From assembly GCA_017450695.1 (NCBI GenBank), contig JAFSTA010000264.1, forward strand, positions 21,088 through 85,087: a stretch of DNA of 64,000 nt, read 5' to 3'. A program made the translations under genes and the position numbers. Below the pieces are notes generated by a model. It searched no databases. It saw nothing but the letters and a program-made list of their open reading frames with translations, and had not been told where the DNA came from. The stretch's first letter is position 1, and each line of letters begins with the position of its first letter. Positions 6,384-15,610 of the stretch are shown in pieces. Origin of the DNA: Kiritimatiellia bacterium (lineage in GTDB: Bacteria > Verrucomicrobiota > Kiritimatiellia > RFP12 > UBA1067).

Positions 6384-8918
6384 ATGAAACAGGTTTGTTT
6401 GTTGGCGGGGATGCTTTGCGCGGCATGTGCCGCGTTCGGTTTTCAGAAGGTCGGGTTGTCGGGTACGTGGAAACTGTGTCAGGCGGATGGCGATTCTACC
6501 GTGTATGACATGACCATTCCGGGGGGTATCCACACGGCGTTGCTGGATGCGAAGAAGATCCCGGATCCGTTCTTTGGAAGAAACGAGCTGGATGTACAGT
6601 GGGTCGGGCAGAAGGATTGGATCGTCGAGCGTTCGTTCCATGTCGATGCGAGTCTGCTGTCGCATGATTCGGTCATCCTGCGTCTGGAGCACGTCGATAC
6701 CTTCTGCGAGATTTCGATCAACGGAGAGAGGGTGGGGGAGACGGCGAACTATTTCCGTCGGTATGATTTTGACGTGAAGCGGTTTCTGAAGCCTGGCGTG
6801 AACACGTTCACCGCGCTGTTCCGTTCCGCCGACAACAAGACGGAAGAGCTGGGCGAGATGTTGCCGTATGAGATCCCGATGGTCAACAACGGAATCGTGC
6901 CGCACATGAACCTGATCCGCAAGCCGATCTGCCACGGTGGCTGGGACTGGGGTCTGGCGTTGATGGTCACGGGGTTCGCGGACGAGCCGCTGCTGATCGC
7001 CACCGACACGGCGCGGATCGACTACGTGTATTGCGACCAGCAGCACGAGAAGGATGTCGTGAAGCTCACCGTCCATGCGGATGTCACCTCGCCGAACGGC
7101 GGCGACACCAAGATGCGCGTCTCGGTGGAGGAGACGGGCGAGACGGTCGAGGGAACGGTCACGCTCGATCCCGGAAAGAACAGTCTCTCGGCGCCGGTCG
7201 AGATCGAGAACCCGAAGCTGTGGTGGCCGTCCGGTTCGGGCGAGCAGAACCTTTACACGATCACGGTCACGGTGGGCGATTCCTCCTTCACGCGCAAGAT
7301 CGGCCTGCGCACGGTCGAGGTGATCAACAAGCCGGACCAGTGGGGGACGAGCATGTCCTTCCGGATCAACGGCAGGGACGTCTTCTGCAAGGGCGCGAAC
7401 TGGATTCCCTGCGACGCGTTCATCAATCGCCAGACGCCGGAGAAGATCCGCGACCTGCTCCAATCGGCGAAGGACGCGAACATGAACATCGTCCGGTTGT
7501 GGGGCGGCGGGCAGTTCGAGAGCGACGCCTTTTACCAGATTTGCGACGAGCTGGGCATCATGATCTGGCACGACTTCATGTTCTCCTGCGCGCTCTATCC
7601 TGCGACGCAGGAGTTCCTCGATGAGATCCATGCGGAACTACAGCACCAGATCCGTCGGTTGCGCGACTACGCCTCCATCATCTTGTGGTGCGGCGACAAC
7701 GAGTGCATCGGCGCGTTGGGCTGGTTCGAGGCGAGCCGCAAGAGCCGCGACCGCTACTTGCTGAACTACGACCACCTGAACCAGGTGCTGGCGGCAGCTT
7801 GCAAGCAGTTGGATCCCTCCCGCGTCTTTTGGCCTTCCTCGCCGTGCGGCGGTCCTGGGGACTTCGGCGACGGCTGGCACAATGACCGTACCGGCGACAT
7901 GCACTTTTGGGAGGTGTGGCACAGCAACAAGGAGTTCGCGAAGTACTACAGCGTGAAGCCTCGCTTCTGCTCCGAGTTCGGTTTCCAGTCTTTCTCGTCC
8001 CGCGAGGTTGCCCTGAAATTCTGCAAGGAGGAAGACCTGAATCCCTTGGCGCCGGACTTTGAGTACCACCAGAAGAACGTGGGCGGCAACACGCGCATCC
8101 TCTCCACGATGGCGAACTACTTCCGTTTTCCGGAAGGGACGGATTCGGTACTCTACCTCTCCCAGGTGCAGCAGGCGATGGCGATCCGTACCGCCGTCGA
8201 GGCGTGGCGGCACCTGCAGCCGCGCTGCATGGGTACGATCTTCTGGCAGCTCAACGACAACTGGCCGGTCGCCTCCTGGTCGAGCATTGAGTACGGCGGT
8301 AAGTGGAAGCACCTCCAGTACCACGCCAAGCGGTTCTACGCGCCGCTGGCGATCTGCGCCACGCCCTCCGACTACGATCCGGGCCTGATCGAGATCTGGG
8401 CGGTCAACGACCACGACGAGACGTTGACCTGCGCCGCGCGGGTGGATTTGTGGCAGGTAGATGGCGAACGCGCGATCCAGCGTTTCGACCTCTCCACGGA
8501 AATCGATCCCCGTTCCGCGAAGCAGCTGAAGAGCGTACGCGTCTCCGACTTCGGCGACGACAAGGAACGTCTCGCCCGCTTCCTCGCGCTGGAGATCAGC
8601 GCGGTTGTCGATGGCAAGCGCGAAATCTCGCGGAACGAGTGGGTCTTTCCGAAGTACAAGACGCTCAACTTGGCCAAGGCGGACGTGAAAGTCGAGGCGG
8701 CGGAACGGAATGGAGAGTGGACGGTCGAGGTATCGACAGATCGTCCGGCGTTCTTCGTCTGGCTGAACACCTCCGTGCGGGGCGAGTTCAGCGACAACAG
8801 CTTCCTGTTGCTGCCGGGGCAGTCAAGGTTGCTCACCTTCAAGCGGAAGGGCGAGGGTACTTTCGACGAGTTCAAGAAGAGCCTGAGCCTGATGCACCTG
8901 CGTCAGACTTACCGGTAA
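6384..8918 (+). CDS. Secreted beta-mannosidase, glycoside hydrolase family 2
   Basis: 844 residues. The chosen ATG has the ribosome site GGAGG 8 bases upstream and opens a signal peptide (MKQVCLLAGMLCAACAAFG). The N-terminal sugar-binding domain (LSGTWKL, VQWVGQKDWIVERSF, VILRLEHVDTFCEISING), the beta-sandwich and the TIM barrel follow in GH2 order. The motif ILWCGDNE places the acid/base Glu near residue 440, and RFCSEFGFQS places the nucleophile Glu near 531. FCKGANWIPCDAF is typical of beta-mannosidases rather than beta-galactosidases. It probably removes terminal beta-mannose from mannan oligosaccharides or N-glycan cores in the periplasm or outside. It is a single gene with its own promoter. 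Confidence 0.92.
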   Translation: MKQVCLLAGMLCAACAAFGFQKVGLSGTWKLCQADGDSTVYDMTIPGGIHTALLDAKKIPDPFFGRNELDVQWVGQKDWIVERSFHVDASLLSHDSVILRLEHVDTFCEISINGERVGETANYFRRYDFDVKRFLKPGVNTFTALFRSADNKTEELGEMLPYEIPMVNNGIVPHMNLIRKPICHGGWDWGLALMVTGFADEPLLIATDTARIDYVYCDQQHEKDVVKLTVHADVTSPNGGDTKMRVSVEETGETVEGTVTLDPGKNSLSAPVEIENPKLWWPSGSGEQNLYTITVTVGDSSFTRKIGLRTVEVINKPDQWGTSMSFRINGRDVFCKGANWIPCDAFINRQTPEKIRDLLQSAKDANMNIVRLWGGGQFESDAFYQICDELGIMIWHDFMFSCALYPATQEFLDEIHAELQHQIRRLRDYASIILWCGDNECIGALGWFEASRKSRDRYLLNYDHLNQVLAAACKQLDPSRVFWPSSPCGGPGDFGDGWHNDRTGDMHFWEVWHSNKEFAKYYSVKPRFCSEFGFQSFSSREVALKFCKEEDLNPLAPDFEYHQKNVGGNTRILSTMANYFRFPEGTDSVLYLSQVQQAMAIRTAVEAWRHLQPRCMGTIFWQLNDNWPVASWSSIEYGGKWKHLQYHAKRFYAPLAICATPSDYDPGLIEIWAVNDHDETLTCAARVDLWQVDGERAIQRFDLSTEIDPRSAKQLKSVRVSDFGDDKERLARFLALEISAVVDGKREISRNEWVFPKYKTLNLAKADVKVEAAERNGEWTVEVSTDRPAFFVWLNTSVRGEFSDNSFLLLPGQSRLLTFKRKGEGTFDEFKKSLSLMHLRQTYR

Positions 8919-9046
8919 AGCTGTTCGCCCGGCTGAGAAGCGGGGGAGCTGAGAGGCTGAGAAGTGGCACTTCCGCTTATGAGTGACGAACGAAAAGCTA
9001 ACAGCCACCAGCTAAAAGCAAACAGCCAGCATAAAGGAGATTGGAT

Positions 9047-9793
9047 GTGTCGGGGGAAGTGCGACCAGATGACGGGCAGGCGGCTCGTCTGCCGGAGAGC
9101 GATGTAGTACGGCTGGAGGATGTCAAGCGGCATTATCTGGTTGGAGACGAGACCGTGCGCGCGCTGGACGGCGTTTCGTTCAGCATCGAGAAGGGCGGGT
9201 ACTGGGCGATCATGGGACCGTCCGGTTCCGGCAAGAGCACGATGCTGAACATCCTCGGTTGCCTCGACCAGCCCACATCGGGTGCCTACTGGTTGAACGG
9301 CGAGAACGTGGCGGAGATGGATGACGACGAGTTGAGCGACCACCGCCTGAAAAACCTCGGTTTCGTCTTCCAGAGCTTCAACCTGATCTCGCAACTGACG
9401 GTGTGCGAGAACATCGAGGTGCCGATGATGTACCTCGGCGTTTCCCCGTCCGAGCGTCGCGCCCGTGCGGAGGCGCTGGCAGAGCGTGTCGGCATGTCCC
9501 ATCGTCTGCGCCACCTCCCCGCCGAACTCTCCGGCGGCCAGCGCCAGCGCGTGGCCATCGCGCGCGCGCTGGCCAACGATCCGCCCGTGATTCTCGCCGA
9601 TGAGCCGACGGGAAACCTCGACACCGCCACCAGCATCCAGATCATGGAGCTTTTCCAGGAACTTTACGAGCAGGGCAAGACGATCATCCTTGTCACCCAC
9701 GAACCGGACATCGCCGCCTACGCGAAATCCAGCATTGTCCTCAAAGACGGCAAGCTGATGTCCATCAGCAGAAACGACGGGAAGAAGGTATGA
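9047..9793 (+). CDS. MacB/LolD-type ABC transporter ATP-binding protein
   Basis: 248 residues. GTG at 9047 is preferred because GGAG lies 7 bases upstream; the TTG six bases earlier is too close to it. Walker A is GPSGSGKST, the Q-loop [13 protein letters not shown], the signature [15 protein letters not shown] and Walker [14 protein letters not shown], all diagnostic of the LolD/MacB/FtsE group that powers lipoprotein release or macrolide and peptide export. Its permease partner is now 2.65 kb away (12449) because a restriction-modification pair lies between them. The stop codon overlaps the methyltransferase start (ATGA). Confidence 0.92.
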   Translation: MSGEVRPDDGQAARLPESDVVRLEDVKRHYLVGDETVRALDGVSFSIEKGGYWAIMGPSGSGKSTMLNILGCLDQPTSGAYWLNGENVAEMDDDELSDHRLKNLGFVFQSFNLISQLTVCENIEVPMMYLGVSPSERRARAEALAERVGMSHRLRHLPAELSGGQRQRVAIARALANDPPVILADEPTGNLDTATSIQIMELFQELYEQGKTIILVTHEPDIAAYAKSSIVLKDGKLMSISRNDGKKV

Positions 9794-11325
9794 ATAAACG
9801 GAAACAAACTGTGATGGATATTGGTAGCACAGTCGTGAAACGTTGCGATGCTGAACTCCGTGTTGTGCTGGTCGGTCTATCTGGTAGTAACAGAGTAGCA
9901 GATATGCCAGGGTACTACGCTTATCGCGTAACCCGTGATGACAAAATCACCGAGGAAGATGCAAAGCGGATTAACGAAATTTGGCTCTTTGATGATGCGC
10001 TGGAGTCGAATACTTATCGAGCGGAATTCCTCGGGATGAAGACCGGCAAGGAACTGGTCAAGGATTACGGTTATCCAGCAAAAGGAAAGGCGCATGGCGG
10101 CAAATACCTTCTCTTCAAGACGATGACTCGTTATCCGTTTGTTGCGGAAGATGCGTTGGGTGAGGTGGGCAAGGTGATTGTACGGCTTAAAGATTTCTCC
10201 CATTCCCCGAATGTCCGTAAGCAACTGAAGGCATTTCTTGAATCGCCAGAGCGCAATGATCCGTCCCTTTTGAATAAACTGCCCAACATGATTACCGTTC
10301 TGCATCCTGAACAGCTATGTGTCTGCGAGGGTGCGATCCAGATGGATTTATTCGATGCGATTGTGCAAGATACCGTCAAGCAATACGCAAAGCCCCAGCA
10401 GGCATCATACCGAATTGTTTCCCTCTTTTCAGGTTGCGGCGGATTAGACCTTGGTTTTGTGGGAGGTTTCAATTTCCTTGGGAGAGAGTTCGGCAGAAAC
10501 AATTTTGACATCGTCTGGGCGAATGAGTTGAATCCGAACGCCTGCAAGACTTACGAGCGGAATTTCGGTACGCATATTGTGTGTGGAGACATAACGGACG
10601 CAATCAAATCCATGCCGACGGATGTCGATGTGGTCATGGGAGGTTTCCCGTGCCAAGACATTTCCATCAATGGAAAGATGCTTGGCATAAAGGGCAAACG
10701 AAGCGGTTTGTATTCCTACATAGTGGAAGCGGTGAAGAGATGCCGTCCGAAGGTATTTCTTGCGGAGAATGTCGGAAGCCTTATGCTCAGGCAAAACGAG
10801 TATTCCTTCAAAACGATCCTTTCTGACTTCGAGTCCCTTGACTACCATGTTACGTATAAGGTTTATCATGCAGAACAATATGGAGTTCCGCAGACGCGAG
10901 AGAGGGTGATTTTCGTCGGTACGCGAAAGGATTTGCCAAGGTTCACACCCCCAGAACCCGTTTCGGGTAGGCCTATCACGTGTGGGGAAGCTTTGCGCGA
11001 TCTTGAATGCATGTCCGCTGACAAAGAGTTTTCGCACATCTGGAGTAGGGCAGCACCCTCTGGTGAGCAAGGTAGTCGCAAAATGGTCGAAGACCGTCCC
11101 GGTTACACGATCCGTGCGGAGTGCCACGGGAACATCCAATTCCACTACAGGTTACCTCGACGGCTCTCGATGCGAGAGGCGGCGCGCATACAGTCGTTTC
11201 CAGATTCTTTTGTCTTTCCGTGTGGCATTCGCGAGACGGAGCGACAGATCGGTAACGCGGTTCCTCCTGTGCTGGCGTGGTACATCGCACGCGAGGTGCA
11301 GAAAGTGCTGGAAGTAACGAAATGA
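9790..11325 (+). CDS. DNA (cytosine-5) methyltransferase with N-terminal extension
   Basis: 511 residues. The m5C catalytic core starts near residue 208: motif I LFSGCGGLDLGF, motif IV GGFPCQD with the catalytic Cys at 288, motif VI LAENV, motif VIII QTRERV, and C-terminal motifs IX/X with RLSMREAARIQSFPD and IGNAVPP. The first 205 residues are an added domain with no motif I recognise, unusual for type II m5C enzymes. Base composition is visibly lower in G+C than the flanking transporter genes, consistent with transfer. It overlaps the ABC ATPase stop and, four bases at its own end, the endonuclease start, so all are probably co-translated. Target specificity cannot be read from the sequence. 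Confidence 0.93.
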   Translation: MNKRKQTVMDIGSTVVKRCDAELRVVLVGLSGSNRVADMPGYYAYRVTRDDKITEEDAKRINEIWLFDDALESNTYRAEFLGMKTGKELVKDYGYPAKGKAHGGKYLLFKTMTRYPFVAEDALGEVGKVIVRLKDFSHSPNVRKQLKAFLESPERNDPSLLNKLPNMITVLHPEQLCVCEGAIQMDLFDAIVQDTVKQYAKPQQASYRIVSLFSGCGGLDLGFVGGFNFLGREFGRNNFDIVWANELNPNACKTYERNFGTHIVCGDITDAIKSMPTDVDVVMGGFPCQDISINGKMLGIKGKRSGLYSYIVEAVKRCRPKVFLAENVGSLMLRQNEYSFKTILSDFESLDYHVTYKVYHAEQYGVPQTRERVIFVGTRKDLPRFTPPEPVSGRPITCGEALRDLECMSADKEFSHIWSRAAPSGEQGSRKMVEDRPGYTIRAECHGNIQFHYRLPRRLSMREAARIQSFPDSFVFPCGIRETERQIGNAVPPVLAWYIAREVQKVLEVTK

Positions 11326-12344
11326 AAAAAAGCGATTTTGAAAGATTGCTGGATGTCTGCTGTGGTACGCTTACCCATGAGGCACGTAAAGAAGGTTTCA
11401 AGACTTCACAACAGTTCGAGAACCGAGTGCGCGAAGTATTGAATGATTTGCTGAGAGATGAAAACGACTTGAACGTCGATTTCTCGCCACCACCTCAGGC
11501 TTTTCCTGATATAGCGATTGGAGAGTATGGCGTTGAGGTGAAGTTTACGCTTTCGGATACTTGGAAAAGCATAGCTAATAGCATACAGGAATCACAACGA
11601 GTTGACAGTGTAAAATACATTTATATCGTGTTTGGGAAAATGGGCGGGAAGCCAGAGGTTCGGTGGGGAGACTATGAAAAGAGTGTCATCCATGTGCGTA
11701 CATCCCACGTGCCGCGATTTGAAGTCGAGCTGCCTCCGAAAGGTGCCGTGGGGAAACCCTCGTTATTTGACTTGATGGGCGTGTCTTATGATACGTTTTC
11801 GAAATTGGACATTTCCGAAAAAATGAAGTTTGTACGGGCATACGCGCGAAAAATCCATCCGAACGAGCGTCTTTGGTGGATGGGAGATGATGCTGGTGAC
11901 GAACACTCTTTGCCGCTGAATATTCGACTGTACACGAATCTGACAGACGAGGAGAAGATTCGTTACCGTGCGGAAGCGTTGTTGCTCTGTCCCATGGTTC
12001 TCAAGTCTGGCCGTGTGAGGGACAAATACAACGATGTTGTCATGTTTATGCTGTCGTACCACGGTGTACTGTGCCATCAGGCGCGGGATTTGTTTTCCGC
12101 CGGAAGTGTGGCAAATCCTGACAATGATGACAACGGTGGTTTGTACATAGAGCGGGCTGTGAAACTTCTCGAAAATGCGATGCTGGCGGCATCCGCCGAG
12201 ATGGAAGATGCGCTTTTTGTTGAATACTGGGGCGAGAGCGTCAAGCCGGAAGACCGCATACGAAAATGGCTTGAGAAAGCTGACGCAGTAGCGTCTGGGT
12301 GGAAACCTTCGGTTTCGCTATTTGGGGGGAGATATGCGAAATAA
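11322..12344 (+). CDS. Probable type II restriction endonuclease, PD-(D/E)XK fold
   Basis: 340 residues. The motif PDIAIGEYGVEVK gives Pro62-Asp63 and Glu72-Val-Lys74, the metal-binding signature of PD-(D/E)XK nucleases, preceded by QFENRVREVLNDLL as in several restriction enzymes. The remainder (residues 110-340) is probably for specificity and dimerisation and is unrecognised. The start overlaps the methyltransferase stop as ATGA, the usual arrangement of a linked restriction-modification pair. G+C content is low like the methyltransferase. A Mrr-like or nickase role is possible, but the context makes a cognate restriction enzyme most likely. Confidence 0.8.
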   Translation: MKKSDFERLLDVCCGTLTHEARKEGFKTSQQFENRVREVLNDLLRDENDLNVDFSPPPQAFPDIAIGEYGVEVKFTLSDTWKSIANSIQESQRVDSVKYIYIVFGKMGGKPEVRWGDYEKSVIHVRTSHVPRFEVELPPKGAVGKPSLFDLMGVSYDTFSKLDISEKMKFVRAYARKIHPNERLWWMGDDAGDEHSLPLNIRLYTNLTDEEKIRYRAEALLLCPMVLKSGRVRDKYNDVVMFMLSYHGVLCHQARDLFSAGSVANPDNDDNGGLYIERAVKLLENAMLAASAEMEDALFVEYWGESVKPEDRIRKWLEKADAVASGWKPSVSLFGGRYAK

Positions 12345-12448
12345 AGATTGTGAAGAACTATTCTCTATCGGTCTAGCTACGAGGATTCCACGGAGGGGGT
12401 GTTCCAGTATGGAAAGTCCACTATCATGCGAGCAGGGAAATGGTAAGG

Positions 12449-13720
12449 ATGAATAAGCTTTCGTATCTGATGCCGTTCGTCAAGCTGGGATTGACGGACA
12501 TTTGGCGGCACAAGACGCGGTCGCTGTTGACGATGTTGGGCATCGTTTTCGGCGTCGGCAGCGTGGTGGCGATGCTCGCCGTGGGCGAGGGCGCGAGCCA
12601 GCAGTCGATTGACTCGATCAAGAAACTGGGTAGCGAGAACATCATGGTCACCTCCATCAAGCCGTCTAGCGAGGAGGGCGGGAACACCGGCGAGTCGCGC
12701 GGGAGCCTGGCGGTTTACGGTTTGCTCTACGAGGATGCCAAGCGCATTCAGGAGACGGTTCCGGGCATCCGGACGATTGTCCCCGCGCGTATGACACAAC
12801 GGGTCGGGCGTGTGCGTGAGCGGCAGCTGGAGATGCGGGTGGTGGAGACAATCCCGAAGTGGTTTGACGTGGTGCGCCGTCCGCTACTGGACGGCCGCGT
12901 ACTGACGGAGACCGATCTGCAAATGTACGCCAATGTCTGTGTGTTGACCGAACACGGGGTGCGTCGGCTGTTGGCGACGGAGGGTATGGTCGGCGAGCGG
13001 ATCCGGTTGGCTTCCGGCGTCTTCGAGGTGGTCGGGATTGTGCAGAACGAATCGGGCGGGGCGGTACGCGCACCGGACAGCGAGGCGGATGTGTACATTC
13101 CGCTTTCGACGGGAACGAAGCTTTTCGGCGAGGCGAACATCCGGTATTCTGCGGGCGGTATGGAAGGGGAACGCGTGGAGTTAAGCGAGATCATCGTCTG
13201 CATGAACGGCGTGGAGCGGGTGGAGGCGGGAAGCAAGGCGATCGAAGCCGTTTTGCGCCGGTTCCACAAGAAGGTGGATTACAAGATCGATGTGCCGCTC
13301 GCCTTGTTGCGCGAAACCGAACGCAGCAAGAAGACCTACAACATCGTGCTGGGCGCGATCGCGGGAATCAGTCTGCTGGTCGGCGGCATCGGCATCATGA
13401 ATATCATGCTGGCATCCGTGACGGAGCGCACGAAGGAGATCGGAATCCGCCGCGCGATCGGGGCAAGGCGTTCCCTGATCGTGGTGCAGTTCCTGATCAA
13501 CACGTGCGTACTGTCGATCACGGGCGGGATTCTGGGGCTGATTGTCGGGGTGTCGATCCCGTTGCTGATCACGCTCTTCACGGCGATGCCGACGCTGGTC
13601 CAGCCGTACAGCCTGATTTTGGCGTTCGGGATCAGCGTGGGAATCGGTATCATCTTTGGACTCTATCCCGCAATGCGCGCGGCGGACCTAGACCCCATCG
13701 TCGCCCTCCGGCATGAGTAG
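12449..13720 (+). CDS. MacB/FtsX-type ABC transporter permease
   Basis: 423 residues. An N-terminal membrane helix (MLGIVFGVGSVVAML), a large periplasmic MacB-type domain (about residues 45-290), then three C-terminal helices with the FtsX motif TERTKEIGIRRAIGARR between the first two. It partners the ATPase ending at 9793. The start ATGAATAA repeats the eight bases at the methyltransferase start (9790), suggesting the ATPase stop once overlapped this start. The present ribosome site, GGTAAGG, lies directly before ATG 12449. The 104 bases from 12345 hold nothing recognisable. Confidence 0.9.
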   Translation: MNKLSYLMPFVKLGLTDIWRHKTRSLLTMLGIVFGVGSVVAMLAVGEGASQQSIDSIKKLGSENIMVTSIKPSSEEGGNTGESRGSLAVYGLLYEDAKRIQETVPGIRTIVPARMTQRVGRVRERQLEMRVVETIPKWFDVVRRPLLDGRVLTETDLQMYANVCVLTEHGVRRLLATEGMVGERIRLASGVFEVVGIVQNESGGAVRAPDSEADVYIPLSTGTKLFGEANIRYSAGGMEGERVELSEIIVCMNGVERVEAGSKAIEAVLRRFHKKVDYKIDVPLALLRETERSKKTYNIVLGAIAGISLLVGGIGIMNIMLASVTERTKEIGIRRAIGARRSLIVVQFLINTCVLSITGGILGLIVGVSIPLLITLFTAMPTLVQPYSLILAFGISVGIGIIFGLYPAMRAADLDPIVALRHE

Positions 13721-13730
13721 CGGCGGCGGA

Positions 13731-13798
13731 TAAGTGGAGGCTGCGCCGCCTAAGTGGCCCTGCGGGCCTAAATGGGACTGCGTCCTTAAGTTGACTTG
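13731..13798. repeat. Triple-hairpin repeat element, copy A
   Basis: AAGTGGAGGCTGCGCCGCC, AAGTGGCCCTGCGGGCC and AAATGGGACTGCGTCC in series: three short GC hairpins separated by TAAGT/TAAAT and ending AAGTTGACTT. Related copies lie at 15611, 22031, 26718 and 27936. Confidence 0.85.
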
Positions 13799-13859
13799 AA
13801 GAAGCTGAGAAGCGAAAGGAAGGAAATCGAAAGTAGGTGCGGCTAACACAGAGTCTGCG

Positions 13860-13905
13860 GGGAACGGGAGGGGCAACGTCTTCGTTGCCCGAATTGGGAG
13901 GGTCG
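13860..13905. repeat. GGCAACGTC..GTTGCC repeat
   Basis: GAACGGGAGGGGCAACGTC, TTCGTTGCCC and GAATTGGGAGGGTCG; the central GGCAACG/CGTTGCC forms a hairpin. Near-identical copies at about 26873-26917 and 34497-34535. Confidence 0.75.
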
Positions 13906-13987
13906 AGTTTTGTCGTGACCGCAATGCTTATCCGTCATCTGTCCGGCTTAACCACCCATCTTTGAATTTATAGGCAAGGAATTTAGG

Positions 13988-14773
13988 ATGAGAGTCGTAT
14001 CCATTTGCAAGTGTCGTTATCATCTTGTTGTTTTTGCTTTGGTGTTGCTCGTTCTGATCTATTCTGTGGTCTTGGGCGTTTGGGAAATCCGTCGTGCGTC
14101 GGTCATTGCGGAAGTGAAGGAACATCGTGACCAGATTTATTCGACGCTGGTTGTGTATTTCGGACGCCCCCTGCGGAAGAGTCCGGTTGACAAGGATGAG
14201 ACCTTGCGGCGTTTCAAGCGGTACAGTGATACATTGCATGGCGAGATAGACGCGAGTCATCGAGGACTCTTTGCTGTTTTTCCGCCGATTTGTATTTTTA
14301 GCCTGTTTATTTGCTATGCCGCATACAAGCCTCGTCGAGTCAAAACGGCGCTGGATACGCAAATCGGTACGACCTCGGCTGATGTGGCGGGAAGCTTTTG
14401 GAAGCGTGTCGCTCGAATCGCGCGAATTCCGTTTTGGCATGTCGCTTACAGTTGTATTTATACTGTATTCGGGATTGCTTTGATTTCATTGTCATGGAGT
14501 TTTTCATGTACAATATTTGACCTCATGCGAAAGAAAGAGTCGGCGGCTTTGTCGATGTTAAGCAATGCCGTTGAGATGCTGGACGCCAATGCGAATGTTA
14601 CTGACGATTTCGCCGGGATATTGCGGGAGATTTCCTTCTGGCTAGAAGACTGTTATCAGTTGATGCGGTCGATAAATTTAGACATATTTGTTTTTCTTTT
14701 CGTAACTGGTATCGTGATGATTGTGATTGGAATGGTGGTGTTGAAAGGGAGAAAATATCATGAATCCCAGTAA
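13988..14773 (+). CDS. Membrane protein of unknown function
   Basis: 261 residues with four probable membrane segments: near residues 11-33 (VVFALVLLVLIYSVVLGVW), 93-112 (VFPPICIFSLFICYAAY), 155-177 (YTVFGIALISLSWSF) and 232-254 (IFVFLFVTGIVMIVIGMVVL). The loops are charged, and no known domain is visible. Lower G+C content than neighbouring metabolic genes. The start has GGAATTTAGG just upstream. It overlaps the Sel1-repeat gene by 14 bases, so the two are a co-translated pair. I do not recognise the family. Confidence 0.7.
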   Translation: MRVVSICKCRYHLVVFALVLLVLIYSVVLGVWEIRRASVIAEVKEHRDQIYSTLVVYFGRPLRKSPVDKDETLRRFKRYSDTLHGEIDASHRGLFAVFPPICIFSLFICYAAYKPRRVKTALDTQIGTTSADVAGSFWKRVARIARIPFWHVAYSCIYTVFGIALISLSWSFSCTIFDLMRKKESAALSMLSNAVEMLDANANVTDDFAGILREISFWLEDCYQLMRSINLDIFVFLFVTGIVMIVIGMVVLKGRKYHESQ

Positions 14774-15587
14774 CCCAACCATACAGTTACCGTGCGGTTC
14801 TGTAGGAATCAAAAAAATGACTGACAAGAGTAATCAGGTCCGATTGGATCGGTTGAAGTCACAAGCCAGAAAAGGGGATGCGGAGCTGGCATGGGTAATC
14901 GGCGAGGGATATCTGGATGGGCGTATTTGCATCCCCGGTGAGGTACTTCCTGTGAGGAAGAACCGGAAGGTCGCCGAGTACTGGTTGCGTATCGCATCCG
15001 AACAGGGGAATGCAGATGCGATGCTTGAGCTTTCGTCTGTTATCACGACGTATGGGGAACCCCGATGGAAAGAGGCTTTCGCATGGGAAGTGAAAGCAAT
15101 GGAATTGGGTGCTTCGTTCGCGGAATACGATGCGGCGATCACCGCCTCCGCGCTGGGAAGACGAAAGGTGGCCTATCGACTGTTGACGGCTTCATTCCCG
15201 AAACATCCCGGCGAAACGAGTCTGCTTCTTGGAATCTGTCTCTACGCCGGGTACGGTTGCCACCGTGACTTGGAACAGGCACAACGTTATTTTCTTCGTG
15301 CGGCGGCATCTTGTGCGAATCTGGACAAAGACAGGGTGGATGCGCTTTTCTTTGTCAATGCAATTCGGCATGGGGTTTCCTTTTCCGTGGAAAAACATAT
15401 CGGAATCGCGCGTCCCAAAAAGATTTTTGACCAGGATAGTGCCAGTCTTTTCAAGAGACTTTCTCGGAACCCCGCATTGTCATCTCCCGCCAAACAGGCG
15501 CTTGCGGAGACACTGGATAGCGAGGCGTGGCAGCGGCAAAGCCGCTGCCAGCTGAGAAGCGGGGAGGCTGAGAAGCGGGGAGGCTGA
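14760..15587 (+). CDS. Sel1/TPR-like repeat protein, tail derived from intergenic repeat
   Basis: 275 residues without a signal peptide. Sel1-type helices are seen in WVIGEGYLDGR, AEYWLRIASEQGNADAMLEL and LGICLYAGYGCHRDLEQAQRYF. Sel1 proteins are generally protein-interaction scaffolds. ATG 14760 has GGGAG 9 bases upstream; an alternative ATG is at 14817. The last dozen residues (QLRSGEAEKRGG) are encoded by the 16-bp tandem repeat, so the original stop has been lost and the frame now ends inside the repeat. Coupled to the preceding membrane protein gene. Confidence 0.75.
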   Translation: MNPSNPTIQLPCGSVGIKKMTDKSNQVRLDRLKSQARKGDAELAWVIGEGYLDGRICIPGEVLPVRKNRKVAEYWLRIASEQGNADAMLELSSVITTYGEPRWKEAFAWEVKAMELGASFAEYDAAITASALGRRKVAYRLLTASFPKHPGETSLLLGICLYAGYGCHRDLEQAQRYFLRAAASCANLDKDRVDALFFVNAIRHGVSFSVEKHIGIARPKKIFDQDSASLFKRLSRNPALSSPAKQALAETLDSEAWQRQSRCQLRSGEAEKRGG

Positions 15588-15610
15588 GAAGCGGGGAGAC
15601 TGAGAAGCAG
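15551..15610. repeat. 16-bp tandem repeat of the CTGAGAAGC family
   Basis: GCTGAGAAGCGGGGAG repeats perfectly at 15551, 15567 and 15583, with a degenerate fourth unit at 15599. Related CTGAGAAGC clusters lie near 4349, 8930, 21950, 34388, 34885 (inverted), 41112, 53940 (inverted), 59680 and 61115. Confidence 0.9.

Noticed and set aside
15551..15610. CRISPR-like array
   Set aside because: The 16-base units are directly adjacent without unique spacers, and no cas genes exist in the window.
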